Below are positions 29,536-38,317 of a stretch of DNA of 64,000 bases, piece after piece. The position numbers and the translations under genes are program-made. Below the pieces are notes generated by a model. The model was not told the DNA's origin, searched no databases, and saw nothing but the letters and a program-made list of their open reading frames with translations. The DNA is from Morganella morganii (GTDB lineage: Bacteria; Pseudomonadota; Gammaproteobacteria; Enterobacterales; Enterobacteriaceae). Position 1 is the first letter of the stretch. Each line of letters starts with the position of its first letter. The stretch is taken from NCBI RefSeq assembly GCF_019243775.1, contig NZ_CP069157.1, forward strand, positions 186,001 to 250,000, written 5' to 3'.

Positions 29536-31698
29536 ATGGACGTCTCTTATCTGCTTGAAAGCCTTAATGATAAACAGCGCGAAGCGGTGGCGGCTCCCCG
29601 CTCAAACATGCTGGTGCTGGCGGGTGCCGGTTCCGGAAAAACCCGGGTGCTGGTGCACCGTATCGCCTGGCTGCTGGCAGTGGAGAATGCGTCTCCGTTT
29701 TCGGTGATGTCAGTGACCTTTACCAACAAAGCGGCGGCGGAAATGCGCCACCGTATTGAAGAGCTGGTCGGTACCAGTGAGGGCGGGATGTGGATCGGGA
29801 CGTTCCACGGCCTGGCACATCGTCTGCTGCGGGCGCATCACCTTGATGCCGGATTACCGCAGGATTTCCAGATCCTCGACAGTGAAGATCAGATCCGCCT
29901 GATCCGCCGTCTGATCAAAGCCATGAATCTCGATGAAAAACAGTGGCCGGCCAAACAGGGCTGCTGGTATATCAATGGTAAAAAAGATGAAGGATTGCGG
30001 CCTCAGCATGTTGAGAGCTACGGCAACCCGGTGGAAGCCACCTGGCTGCGGATCTACCAGGCCTATCAGGAAGCCTGCGACCGTGCGGGGCTGGTGGATT
30101 TTGCCGAGCTGCTGCTGCGCGCACATGAATTGTGGCTCAACAAACCGGCGATTTTACAGCACTACCGTGACCGTTTTACCAATATCCTCGTGGACGAATT
30201 CCAGGACACCAACAGCATCCAGTACGCCTGGGTGCGCATGCTGGCGGGTGATACCGGCAAAGTGATGATTGTCGGTGATGATGATCAGTCTATCTACGGC
30301 TGGCGCGGGGCGCAGGTGGAAAATATCCAGCGCTTCCTGAAAGATTTCCCGGGTGCGACCACTATCCGCCTCGAGCAAAATTACCGTTCCACCAACAATA
30401 TCCTGAAAGCGGCGAACGCCCTGATCTCGCACAACAGCGACCGGCTGGGGAAAAACCTCTGGACGGACGGTGAGGACGGCGAGCCTATCTCTCTGTATTG
30501 TGCCTTTAATGATCTGGATGAGGCGCGTTATGTGGTCGGACGCATCAGACAGTGGCATGAGAACGGCGGGGCGCTGGCGGACTGCGCGATTCTCTACCGC
30601 AGTAACGCCCAGTCCCGTTTACAGGAAGAGGCGCTGTTACAGGCCGCGCTGCCGTACCGTATTTACGGCGGCCAGCGCTTCTTCGAGCGCCAGGAAATCA
30701 AAGATGCGCTGGCGTATCTGCGCCTGATTTCAAACCGTCATGACGATGCCGCATTTGAGCGTGTGGTGAACACCCCGACACGCGGGATCGGCGACCGCAC
30801 CCTGGACGTGGTGCGTCAGACTGCCCGTGAGCGGGAACTGACCCTCTGGGAAAGCTGCGGTGTGCTGCTGGAAGAAAAAGCACTGGCGGGACGCGCTGCC
30901 TCCGCGCTGGGGCGCTTCCTCGAGCTGATCAATCTGCTGGCGCAGGAAACTGACGGCCTGCCGCTGCATGTGCAGACTGACCGCGTGATCCGCGATTCCG
31001 GACTGCGGGCACACTATGAGCAGGAAAAAGGTGAAAAAGCCCAGGCGCGGATCGAAAACTTAGAGGAACTGGTGACCGCAACCAACCAGTTCAGCTATCA
31101 GGATGCTGACGAAGGGCTGACGCCGTTACAGGCATTTCTGTCCCATGCCGCGCTGGAATCCGGCGAAGGTCAGGCGGACCGCTATCAGGATGCTGTCCAA
31201 CTGATGACACTGCACTCCGCCAAAGGGCTGGAGTTCCCGCAGGTCTTTATCGTCGGGGTGGAAGAGGGCATGTTCCCGGGCATGATGTCGATGGAGGAGA
31301 GCGGCCGTCTTGAAGAGGAGCGGCGGCTGGCCTATGTCGGTGTGACCCGTGCCATGCAGAAGCTGACTCTGACCTATGCCGAGACCCGCCGTCTGTACGG
31401 CAAAGAGGTGTATCACCGGCCATCCCGTTTTATCGGTGAACTGCCGCCGGAGTGTGTGGAGGAAGTGCGTCTGCGTGCTACCGTATCCCGCCCGGTTAAT
31501 CATCAGCGGCTCGGCACACCGATCACCGCCAATGACAGCGGTTATACCCTCGGGCAGCGTGTCCGTCATCCGAAATTCGGGGAGGGCACTATCATCAATA
31601 TGGAAGGTAACGGCGAGCATACCCGCTTACAGATAGCCTTCCAGGGTGAAGGGATCAAATGGCTGGTGGCCTCCTACGCCAAACTGGAAAAACCCTGA
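29536..31698 (+). CDS. uvrD: UvrD, DNA helicase II
   Basis: 720 residues from ATG 29536 (MDVSYLLESLNDKQREAV), identical in length to E. coli. SF1A 3'-5' helicase for nucleotide excision and mismatch repair. Walker A GAGSGKT at 30-36, TFTNKAAAEM, DEFQDTN, GDDDQSIYGWRGA, QNYRST, TLHSAKGLEF and VTRAM motifs are all intact; the C-terminal Tudor-like RNA-polymerase-binding region is present (VRHPKFGEGTI). The ATG three codons earlier (29527) is an unlikely alternative. MutL, a partner, is encoded at 50.8 kb. Confidence 0.97.
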   Translation: MDVSYLLESLNDKQREAVAAPRSNMLVLAGAGSGKTRVLVHRIAWLLAVENASPFSVMSVTFTNKAAAEMRHRIEELVGTSEGGMWIGTFHGLAHRLLRAHHLDAGLPQDFQILDSEDQIRLIRRLIKAMNLDEKQWPAKQGCWYINGKKDEGLRPQHVESYGNPVEATWLRIYQAYQEACDRAGLVDFAELLLRAHELWLNKPAILQHYRDRFTNILVDEFQDTNSIQYAWVRMLAGDTGKVMIVGDDDQSIYGWRGAQVENIQRFLKDFPGATTIRLEQNYRSTNNILKAANALISHNSDRLGKNLWTDGEDGEPISLYCAFNDLDEARYVVGRIRQWHENGGALADCAILYRSNAQSRLQEEALLQAALPYRIYGGQRFFERQEIKDALAYLRLISNRHDDAAFERVVNTPTRGIGDRTLDVVRQTARERELTLWESCGVLLEEKALAGRAASALGRFLELINLLAQETDGLPLHVQTDRVIRDSGLRAHYEQEKGEKAQARIENLEELVTATNQFSYQDADEGLTPLQAFLSHAALESGEGQADRYQDAVQLMTLHSAKGLEFPQVFIVGVEEGMFPGMMSMEESGRLEEERRLAYVGVTRAMQKLTLTYAETRRLYGKEVYHRPSRFIGELPPECVEEVRLRATVSRPVNHQRLGTPITANDSGYTLGQRVRHPKFGEGTIINMEGNGEHTRLQIAFQGEGIKWLVASYAKLEKP

Positions 31699-31713
31699 TC
31701 TCCCGCAGAGTAA

Positions 31714-31750
31714 GGTGTTAATCGGATAATAACCGGTTGACACCCTTTTT
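31714..31750 (+). terminator. Terminator of uvrD
   Basis: 12-base stem GGTGTTAATCGG (31714-31725) with CCGGTTGACACC (31733-31744), two G-U pairs, loop ATAATAA, followed by CTTTTT. The right arm contains the corA -35 element. Confidence 0.85.
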
Positions 31751-31766
31751 CATCTGCGCATAACAT
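31737..31766 (+). promoter_or_regulatory. corA promoter
   Basis: Perfect -35 TTGACA (31737-31742), 18-base spacer, -10 TAACAT (31761-31766). It would give a leader of only about 40 bases before the corA ATG. Confidence 0.6.
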
Positions 31767-31810
31767 GCGCACACTTTTTCTTTTCCTTTCGTTCCCGGAG
31801 GCCGCATACC

Positions 31811-32761
31811 ATGCTGAGCGCATTCAGAGTTGACAATAAGCGTTTGCAACGTCTTGATTTAGAAGAGGGCGACGCCCTGACAGATGCGCTGTGGGTGGAT
31901 ATTTCGGAACCGGAAGAGCATGAACGGCAGCTGATTCAGACTCAGTTCAACCAGGAACTGGCAACCAGCCCGGAACTGGATGATATCGAAGCCTCCGCGC
32001 GTTTCTTTGAGGACGATGACGGGCTTCACGTCCACTCCTTTTTCTATTACGAAGATGCGGACGACCACGCCGGAAACTCCACTGTGGCATTTACCCTGCG
32101 TGACGGGCGTTTATACACGCTGCGTGAGCGGGAACTGCCTGCTTTCCGCCTGTACCGTATGCGCGCGCGCAAACAGACCATGCAGGACGGCAACGGTTAC
32201 GAAATCCTGCTGGATCTGTTTGAAACCAAAATCGAGCAGCTGGCGGATGAAATCGAAAACATCTACAGCAATCTGGAAACACTCAGCCGGGCGATTATGA
32301 AAGGCAAGCAGGATGATGAGTTCGATAAAGCCCTGTCTGCCCTGGCCGAGCAGGAAGATATCGGCTGGAAAGTCCGTCTGTGTCTGATGGATACCCAGCG
32401 CGCGCTGAACTTCCTGGTCCGCCGTACCCGTCTGCCTGCGAATCAGCTGGAGCAGGCACGCGAAATCCTGCGCGATATCGAATCCCTGCTGCCGCACAAT
32501 GAATCCCTGTTCCAGAAAGTGAACTTCCTGATGCAGGCGGCGATGGGCTTTATCAATATCGAACAGAGCCGCATTATCAAAATCTTCTCCGTTGTTTCTG
32601 TGGTATTCCTGCCGCCGACACTGGTGGCATCGAGTTACGGGATGAACTTCAAATTTATGCCGGAGCTGGACTGGTCGCTGGGGTATCCTGCTGCGATCGG
32701 GGTGATGGTTGCCGCTGCACTCGCGCCGTATCTTTACTTCAAACGCAAGAACTGGCTGTAA
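31811..32761 (+). CDS. corA: CorA, Mg2+/Co2+/Ni2+ channel
   Basis: 316 residues, the E. coli length. Pentameric inner-membrane Mg2+ channel. Large N-terminal cytoplasmic domain, long stalk helix, then two TM helices near the C-terminus; the selectivity motif YGMN (GMN about 277-279) closes TM1, and the protein ends in the basic KRKNWL. GGAGG at 31797-31801 is the ribosome site. Its stop is only 9 bases from that of the convergent DedA-like gene. Confidence 0.97.
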   Translation: MLSAFRVDNKRLQRLDLEEGDALTDALWVDISEPEEHERQLIQTQFNQELATSPELDDIEASARFFEDDDGLHVHSFFYYEDADDHAGNSTVAFTLRDGRLYTLRERELPAFRLYRMRARKQTMQDGNGYEILLDLFETKIEQLADEIENIYSNLETLSRAIMKGKQDDEFDKALSALAEQEDIGWKVRLCLMDTQRALNFLVRRTRLPANQLEQAREILRDIESLLPHNESLFQKVNFLMQAAMGFINIEQSRIIKIFSVVSVVFLPPTLVASSYGMNFKFMPELDWSLGYPAAIGVMVAAALAPYLYFKRKNWL

Positions 32762-32770
32762 CAGCCTTCC

Positions 32771-33280
32771 TCAGAAAAACGTGAACTCAATGCCCTTTGC
32801 AATCAGCATGTAAAGGGCGGTCCAGACCCCGGCGGACAGCAGACAGGTCACCAGTACACGGGTCTGTGTGAAACGCAGCAATCCGGCCGCCATCGGGATC
32901 AGATAGCGCAGCACCGCAATAAACCGTGAGGTAAACAGGATCAGCAGCCCGCTGGTCTGAAGCCGTGCCTGGGCTTTACCGAGGGCGGTTTTGTATTTCG
33001 CCATCAGTCCCGGAAAATAGTTGCGGGTGATAATCAGACGGCCGAGATAATACGAAATCATCGAACCACAGGCCGCGCCCAGCGTAATCACCAGCCAGAT
33101 AATCACCACCGGAACGACCGGAAATGCCAGCGTCACTACCGTCATCAGCATGACAGAGGCGGGCGGCAGGACAGATGAGAGAATAATCGTGGATTTGCTC
33201 AGGGCGATAACAAACAGAATGGCCAGCAGCCAGAGCGGGTGGTCGTGCAGTACCGCCAGATGATGCGTGATCCAGTCCAT
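32771..33280 (-). CDS. Small DedA/VTT-domain membrane protein
   Basis: 169 residues, shorter than classical DedA proteins (about 200-220). Hydrophobic segments at about 16-35, 43-75 and near 140-165. The segment SRFIAVLRYLIPMAAGLLRF carries the family arginines, Pro and Gly, and GAACGSMISYYLGRLI is the typical GxxxGxxxxYxxGR region. The N-terminal acidic motif usual in DedA proteins is replaced by ALSKSTIILSSVLPPASV. DedA-family proteins are linked to undecaprenyl phosphate or phospholipid flipping; the role of this one is unknown. It occupies the place of yigF/yigG in E. coli. Confidence 0.8.
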   Translation of the reverse strand: MDWITHHLAVLHDHPLWLLAILFVIALSKSTIILSSVLPPASVMLMTVVTLAFPVVPVVIIWLVITLGAACGSMISYYLGRLIITRNYFPGLMAKYKTALGKAQARLQTSGLLILFTSRFIAVLRYLIPMAAGLLRFTQTRVLVTCLLSAGVWTALYMLIAKGIEFTFF

Positions 33281-33295
33281 AATTATCCTCCCGGT

Positions 33296-33322
33296 GACAG
33301 CGCCGGCAGATCCGGCGCTGTC
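33296..33322. repeat. 11-base-pair hairpin between rarD and the DedA-like gene
   Basis: GACAGCGCCGG (33296-33306), loop CAGAT, CCGGCGCTGTC (33312-33322), perfect. No T-tract, so not a standard terminator; it may stabilise the rarD 3' end or separate rarD from the gene downstream. Confidence 0.6.
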
Positions 33323-33332
33323 TCACAGGATA

Positions 33333-34229
33333 TCACGCTTTTTTGTAGCGGTGGCGCTGGGTGTACAGTGCATCCAGGGTAAAGACAATCAGTCCCGCCC
33401 AGATAAAGGCAAAGGTTACCAGCCGTTCGGCGGAAATAGCCTCGCCATATGCGGTGGTCGCCAGCACAAACATCAGGGTCGGACCGATGTACTGGAAGAA
33501 GCCGAGCGTGGAGAGACGCAGATGGTTAGCGGCCTCGGTAAACAGCAGCAGCGGCACGGTGGTGATAATCCCGGCGGCAATCAGCAGCAGATTCAGCGTC
33601 AGGCTGTTCATGGTCATATTGCTGGTGGCGCTGTTGGCAAAGAAAAGCAGATAAATACCCGCAACCGGCAGCAGCCACAAGGTTTCCACCAGCATCCCGC
33701 CCTGGGCATCCACCCCTAGTTTTTTGCGCAGCAGACCATACAGGCCGAATGTCATGGCCAGACTCAGCCCGATCACCGGCACAGTACCGAACTGCCAGAG
33801 CTGGATCAGCACGCCGGTAAAGGCGAGACACACGGCAAACCATTGCATACGGCGGAAACGCTCACCGAGAAAGAGCATTCCGAACAGGACGTTGACCAGC
33901 GGGTTAATAAAGTACCCGAGACTCGCTTCCAGCATATGGTTGTGGTTCACCGCCCAGATATAGATCAGCCAGTTAGAGGCGATAATACAGGCGGTCAGCG
34001 CGAGGATCATGATTTTCTTCGGCTGGCGGATAATCTGGCGGATACGCGGCCACTGGCGTGACACGGTGATCAGCAGGATCATAAAAAAGAATGACCAGAT
34101 AATCCGGTGTGTCAGGATCTCATCCGCAGGCACCTGTTGGATCAGTTTGAAATACACAGGGGCAATACCCCAGATAAAGTAAGCGCCGAGAGCACAAAGG
34201 ACGCCTTTTACGGTCTGTTGCTGGCTCAT
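33333..34229 (-). CDS. rarD: RarD, EamA-family permease
   Basis: 298 residues from ATG 34229 (MSQQQTVKGVLCALGAYFIWG), close to E. coli RarD. Drug/metabolite transporter fold with ten TM helices in two EamA repeats. Substrate is unknown; the name stems from chloramphenicol sensitivity. The frame is open 18 codons further upstream, but the internal ATG matches the family start. Operon with the DedA-like gene is likely (52-base gap). Confidence 0.92.
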   Translation of the reverse strand: MSQQQTVKGVLCALGAYFIWGIAPVYFKLIQQVPADEILTHRIIWSFFFMILLITVSRQWPRIRQIIRQPKKIMILALTACIIASNWLIYIWAVNHNHMLEASLGYFINPLVNVLFGMLFLGERFRRMQWFAVCLAFTGVLIQLWQFGTVPVIGLSLAMTFGLYGLLRKKLGVDAQGGMLVETLWLLPVAGIYLLFFANSATSNMTMNSLTLNLLLIAAGIITTVPLLLFTEAANHLRLSTLGFFQYIGPTLMFVLATTAYGEAISAERLVTFAFIWAGLIVFTLDALYTQRHRYKKA

Positions 34230-34580
34230 GATAGTCCAAGTCTGAAAGAAAGAAGAAAAGAAGATGCCTGCCGGCGCGGTCACTCTCGCATTGATACTAC
34301 ATAGTTACAACGTGAATAATCACGTCATTAATTAATTATTCGTAAAATGTGATCGCCTGCGATACGCCGGATGGCGGCAAAGACGTTAAAAAGATGTGAA
34401 AGTGTAACGCGCATCACAAAATTACACCAGAAGGTGTGCGCAAAAAAACTCAGCACCGATCGAATATTATCACCGTCCGTGCGGATAGTCTGTTATCTGA
34501 TGGCAAACTGAGCTAGCATAGAAGCATCTTTTCACCGGCAGAATGCACTGCCCGGATTTCTGTTTCACCTGAGGAGCTGC
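34230..34580. other. rarD-recQ divergent intergenic region with a CRP-like site
   Basis: 351 bases, no gene. A CRP-like site TGTAA-CGCGCA-TCACA lies at 34403-34418 (one mismatch from consensus). A small inverted repeat ACACC/GGTGT (34424-34437) follows. Promoters for rarD and recQ must lie here; I could not assign them. The genes pldA and yigI, found here in E. coli, are missing. Confidence 0.5.
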
Positions 34581-36407
34581 GTGTCTACCGCTGAAGTCAT
34601 CAATACCCTGCCCGACGCTGACGCTATCCTGCGCCAGGTCTTTGGTTATCAGCAATTCCGTGCCGGACAGTCCGATATTATCGATACCGTGACCGGCGGA
34701 CGCGATTGTCTGGTGGTCATGCCGACGGGCGGCGGGAAATCACTGTGTTATCAGATTCCGGCACTGATGCTGCCGGGGCTGACAGTGGTGGTGTCACCGC
34801 TGATTTCCCTGATGAAAGATCAGGTCGATCAGCTGCGCCTGCTCGGGGTGGAAGCCGGTTATCTGAATTCGGCACAGACCGCGCAGGAACAGCAGAAGGT
34901 ACTGGAAGGGTGTCACAATAACCGCATCAAACTGCTGTATGTGGCACCGGAACGCCTGCTGATGAGCAGTTTTATCCGCCAGTTACAGCAGTGGCAGCCG
35001 TCGCTGCTGGCGGTGGATGAAGCGCACTGTATCTCTCAGTGGGGACACGATTTCCGGCCGGAATACTGCGCGATAGGCGAGCTTCGCCAGCATCTGCCGG
35101 GTGTGCCGGTGATTGCCCTGACGGCCACCGCCGATAATACCACCCGTTCTGATATCTGCTCGCGGCTGCGCCTCAGTGACCCGCTGATCCACATCAGCAG
35201 CTTTGACCGCCCGAATATCCGCTACACGCTGGTGGAAAAATATAAAGCGTTTGATCAGCTGTGGATGTTTGTCCGTGGTCAGAAAGGCCAGTGCGGTATT
35301 ATTTACTGTAACAGCCGTAATAAAGTGGAAGATGTCGCCGCCCGTCTGCAAAAGCGCGGACTGAGTGTCGCGGCGTATCATGCCGGCCTGGATAATTCAC
35401 AGCGTGAATGGGTCCAGGATGCTTTCCTCAAGGACAACTTACAGGTCGTGGTCGCCACGGTGGCATTCGGGATGGGGATTAACAAATCCAACGTCCGTTT
35501 TGTCGCGCACTTTGATATCCCGCGCAATATTGAGTCCTATTATCAGGAAACCGGCCGTGCAGGACGTGACGGGGTCAGTGCGGAAGCGGTTCTGTTTTAT
35601 GACCCGGCGGATATGGCGTGGCTGCGCCGTTGTCTGGATGAAAAACCGGCCGGGCCGCAGAAAGATATCGAACAGCACAAGCTGAATGCCATGGGCGCGT
35701 TTGCCCAGGCACAGACCTGCCGCCGTCTGGTATTGCTCAATTACTTCGGTGAGAACCGCCAGACACCGTGCGGTAACTGCGATATCTGCCTGGATCCGCC
35801 GAAACAGTATGACGGGCTGGTTGAGGCACAGCAGGCGCTGTCCTGCATCTACCGCGCCGGGCAGCGTTTTGGTCTGGGGTATATTGTGGATGTGCTGCGC
35901 GGCTCGAATAATCAGCGGATCCGTGAATACGGACACGACAAACTCGCGGTTTACGGTATAGGCAAAGATAAAAGCCAGGAACACTGGGTCAGTGTGCTGC
36001 GCCAGTTGATCCACTTAGGGCTGATAACGCAAAACATCGCCAATTATTCTGCGTTACAATTAACCGAATCCGCCCGTCCGGTTCTGCGCGGCGAAGTACC
36101 GCTGCAACTCGCGGTGCCGAGGATCCAGAATATCAAACCGCGTCAGACTGCCCGCAGCTACGGCGGTAATTACGACAAAAAACTGTTCGCGAAATTGCGC
36201 AAGCTGCGCAAATCCATTGCGGATGAGGAAAATATCCCGCCGTTTGTGGTGTTTAACGATGCCACACTCATTGAAATGGCGGAACAATGCCCGGTCAGGG
36301 CAAATGATTTACTCTTGATAAATGGCGTCGGAGAGCGGAAACTGGAACGATTCGGCGATGCATTTATGGCCCTTATCCGCGAGCATCTCACCGGATTTGA
36401 TGACTAA
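34581..36407 (+). CDS. recQ: RecQ, ATP-dependent 3'-5' DNA helicase
   Basis: 608 residues. SF2 helicase for recombination and fork repair. GTG start at 34581 with GAGGAG at 34571-34576; the N-terminus FGYQQFRAGQ is typical. Walker A MPTGGGKS, DEAH (VDEAHCISQWGHDFRPEY), RQC-domain zinc cysteines (the cluster RRLVLLNYF, then CGNCDICLDPP), and a C-terminal HRDC domain (EMAEQCPVRANDLLLINGVG). pldB follows after 11 bases. Confidence 0.97.
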   Translation: MSTAEVINTLPDADAILRQVFGYQQFRAGQSDIIDTVTGGRDCLVVMPTGGGKSLCYQIPALMLPGLTVVVSPLISLMKDQVDQLRLLGVEAGYLNSAQTAQEQQKVLEGCHNNRIKLLYVAPERLLMSSFIRQLQQWQPSLLAVDEAHCISQWGHDFRPEYCAIGELRQHLPGVPVIALTATADNTTRSDICSRLRLSDPLIHISSFDRPNIRYTLVEKYKAFDQLWMFVRGQKGQCGIIYCNSRNKVEDVAARLQKRGLSVAAYHAGLDNSQREWVQDAFLKDNLQVVVATVAFGMGINKSNVRFVAHFDIPRNIESYYQETGRAGRDGVSAEAVLFYDPADMAWLRRCLDEKPAGPQKDIEQHKLNAMGAFAQAQTCRRLVLLNYFGENRQTPCGNCDICLDPPKQYDGLVEAQQALSCIYRAGQRFGLGYIVDVLRGSNNQRIREYGHDKLAVYGIGKDKSQEHWVSVLRQLIHLGLITQNIANYSALQLTESARPVLRGEVPLQLAVPRIQNIKPRQTARSYGGNYDKKLFAKLRKLRKSIADEENIPPFVVFNDATLIEMAEQCPVRANDLLLINGVGERKLERFGDAFMALIREHLTGFDD

Positions 36408-36418
36408 AGGAGCACCCT

Positions 36419-37420
36419 ATGCTGCCACCGGATACCCTGAAAGCAAGCTGGCTGGAACGCGAAGCGGAGTATTCCGCCTTTGTGAACGGCCCGTTACTTG
36501 ATTTCTGGAGCAACCGGGATGAGCGGACATTTCAGGGCACGGATGATGTCACTATCCGCTATGTGCAGTTTACCGATCCTGCGCATGACAAAGTGCTGGT
36601 GATCAGCTCCGGACGCAGCGAAAGCTACGTCAAATATCCGGAAGTTCTGTACGATTTTTTCCACCTCGGTTTTGATGTCTTTATTATGGATCACCGGGGG
36701 CAGGGGCTTTCCGGGCGGATGCTGGATGATCCGCAAAAAGGCCATGTCGAGCGTTTTGACGACTATATTGATGATTTTTCTCAGTTCACCAACATCGCGC
36801 TGGCGGAGAAAAATTACGCTTACCGCTATGCACTGGCGCACTCGATGGGCGGTGCGATACTGGGCGGTTATCTGTTGCGCGAGCCGGACACCTTCCGTGC
36901 CGCGGTATTATGTGCCCCGATGTTCGGTATCAATTTACCGATGCCGATGTGGCTGGCGAATATGATTGTGAACCGGGCTGATAAACGGCCGTCGGAACGC
37001 AATGAGTATGCGGTATCAACCGGGAAGTGGCAGCCGTTGCCGTTTTTAATCAACATGCTGACCCACAGTTACCCGCGGTACCGGCGTTACCTGCGCTGTT
37101 ATGCTGACTATCCTGCTTTACGTCTCGGCGGACCCACGTATCACTGGTTACGCGAAAGCATTGATATCGGACAAAAGATAATTGCGCAGGCGGGAGAGAT
37201 AAACACCCCGCTGATGGTGCTGATGGCATCAGAGGATAAGGTGGTGGACAATCGGGAGTTGCTGGCTTTCTGCGAAAAGCGCCGTAAAGCCCGGACAGGA
37301 CAAGAAGAAGAACATATGCCTCTGACGTTTGAGGGAGCTTATCACGAGATCCTGTTCGAAGAAGACGCGTTGCGCGCTGTCGCGCTCAATGCGATTTGTC
37401 ATTTTTTCGGACTCCACTAA
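36419..37420 (+). CDS. pldB: PldB, lysophospholipase L2
   Basis: 333 residues. Alpha/beta hydrolase acting on lysophospholipids in the inner membrane. Nucleophile elbow AHSMGGAI (GxSxG form), MDHRGQGLSGR oxyanion region, catalytic Asp region MASEDKVVDN, His in GAYHEILFE. AAAGGAG at 36406-36412 precedes the ATG. The rhtB and rhtC genes lying between recQ and pldB in E. coli are absent. Confidence 0.95.
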   Translation: MLPPDTLKASWLEREAEYSAFVNGPLLDFWSNRDERTFQGTDDVTIRYVQFTDPAHDKVLVISSGRSESYVKYPEVLYDFFHLGFDVFIMDHRGQGLSGRMLDDPQKGHVERFDDYIDDFSQFTNIALAEKNYAYRYALAHSMGGAILGGYLLREPDTFRAAVLCAPMFGINLPMPMWLANMIVNRADKRPSERNEYAVSTGKWQPLPFLINMLTHSYPRYRRYLRCYADYPALRLGGPTYHWLRESIDIGQKIIAQAGEINTPLMVLMASEDKVVDNRELLAFCEKRRKARTGQEEEHMPLTFEGAYHEILFEEDALRAVALNAICHFFGLH

Positions 37421-37441
37421 TCAATTTTCAGGAATTTGCAT

Positions 37442-38245
37442 ATGTATCATGTGGTTGCTTCAGATTTAGACGGAACGTTATTATCACCTGCCCACAGTTT
37501 GACCCCCTACACCAAGGAAACCCTCCGCCTGCTGACCATCAATAAAGGCGTGCATTTTGTTTTTGCCACCGGCCGCCATCATGTGGATGTGGCGCAGATC
37601 CGTGATGCACTGGGAATTGACGCGTTTATGATCACCTCCAACGGCGCGCGGGTACACAACACCAAAGGTGAGCTGGTATTCAGTCATGATGTGGATCCGG
37701 ATGTGGTCCGCGAGCTGTGCCTGATGGAGTTTGATAACCCGGATATCCTCACCAACTATTACCGGGGTGACGGCTGGATGATCAACCGGGAAAGCCCGGA
37801 ACAGAAAGAGTTTTTCCAGGAATCTGTTTTTATGTATGAGCTGTTTGACCGTAATGATTTTCCGGTTGATCAGGTCTGCAAAGTCTACTTTACCTGTGAC
37901 GATCACGAGAAACTTGTCGCGCTGGAAGCCAAAATCCGCGTGCGTTTCGGCAATAAAGTGAATGTCAGTTTCTCTCTGCGCAGCTGTCTGGAAGTGATGG
38001 CCGGAGGTGTCTCTAAAGGTGAGGCGCTGCAGCAGGTCGCGGAATCACTGGGCTACCGCCTGAATGACTGCATTGCTTTCGGTGACGGTATGAATGACCG
38101 CGAAATGCTGGAAATGGCCGGAAAAGGCTGCATTATGGCGGGAGCACATCAGCGCCTGAAAGATATTCTGCCGGAAATGGAAGTGATTGGCTCTAATGCG
38201 GATGATGCGGTTGCTCATTATCTGCGCCGGTTATATCAGCAGTAA
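37442..38245 (+). CDS. yigL: YigL, HAD-type sugar / pyridoxal phosphatase
   Basis: 267 residues from ATG 37442 (MYHVVASDLDGTLLSP). Cof-type HAD phosphatase. In E. coli it dephosphorylates pyridoxal phosphate and sugar phosphates, and its mRNA is stabilised by SgrS during glucose-phosphate stress. Motif I DLDGTLL, motif II TSNGA, motif IV FGDGMNDREML are intact. AGGA at 37430-37433 is 8 bases upstream. The upstream in-frame TTG (37436) is not needed. Confidence 0.94.
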   Translation: MYHVVASDLDGTLLSPAHSLTPYTKETLRLLTINKGVHFVFATGRHHVDVAQIRDALGIDAFMITSNGARVHNTKGELVFSHDVDPDVVRELCLMEFDNPDILTNYYRGDGWMINRESPEQKEFFQESVFMYELFDRNDFPVDQVCKVYFTCDDHEKLVALEAKIRVRFGNKVNVSFSLRSCLEVMAGGVSKGEALQQVAESLGYRLNDCIAFGDGMNDREMLEMAGKGCIMAGAHQRLKDILPEMEVIGSNADDAVAHYLRRLYQQ

Positions 38246-38264
38246 TTTTTATATTCAGATCAAC

Positions 38265-38301
38265 AAAAAAGCCGCCGGAAAATAAATCCGGCGGCTTTTT
38301 T
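38265..38301. terminator. Bidirectional terminator between yigL and dlsT
   Basis: Stem GCCGCCGGA (38271-38279) with TCCGGCGGC (38287-38295), flanked by A6 on the left and T6 on the right, so it works for both convergent genes. Confidence 0.93.
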
Positions 38302-38317
38302 GTTTCTGGGAGTATTA

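Noticed and set aside
31699-31810. Mg2+ riboswitch or corL leader for corA
   Set aside because: Only 112 bases separate uvrD and corA and most are terminator and promoter.
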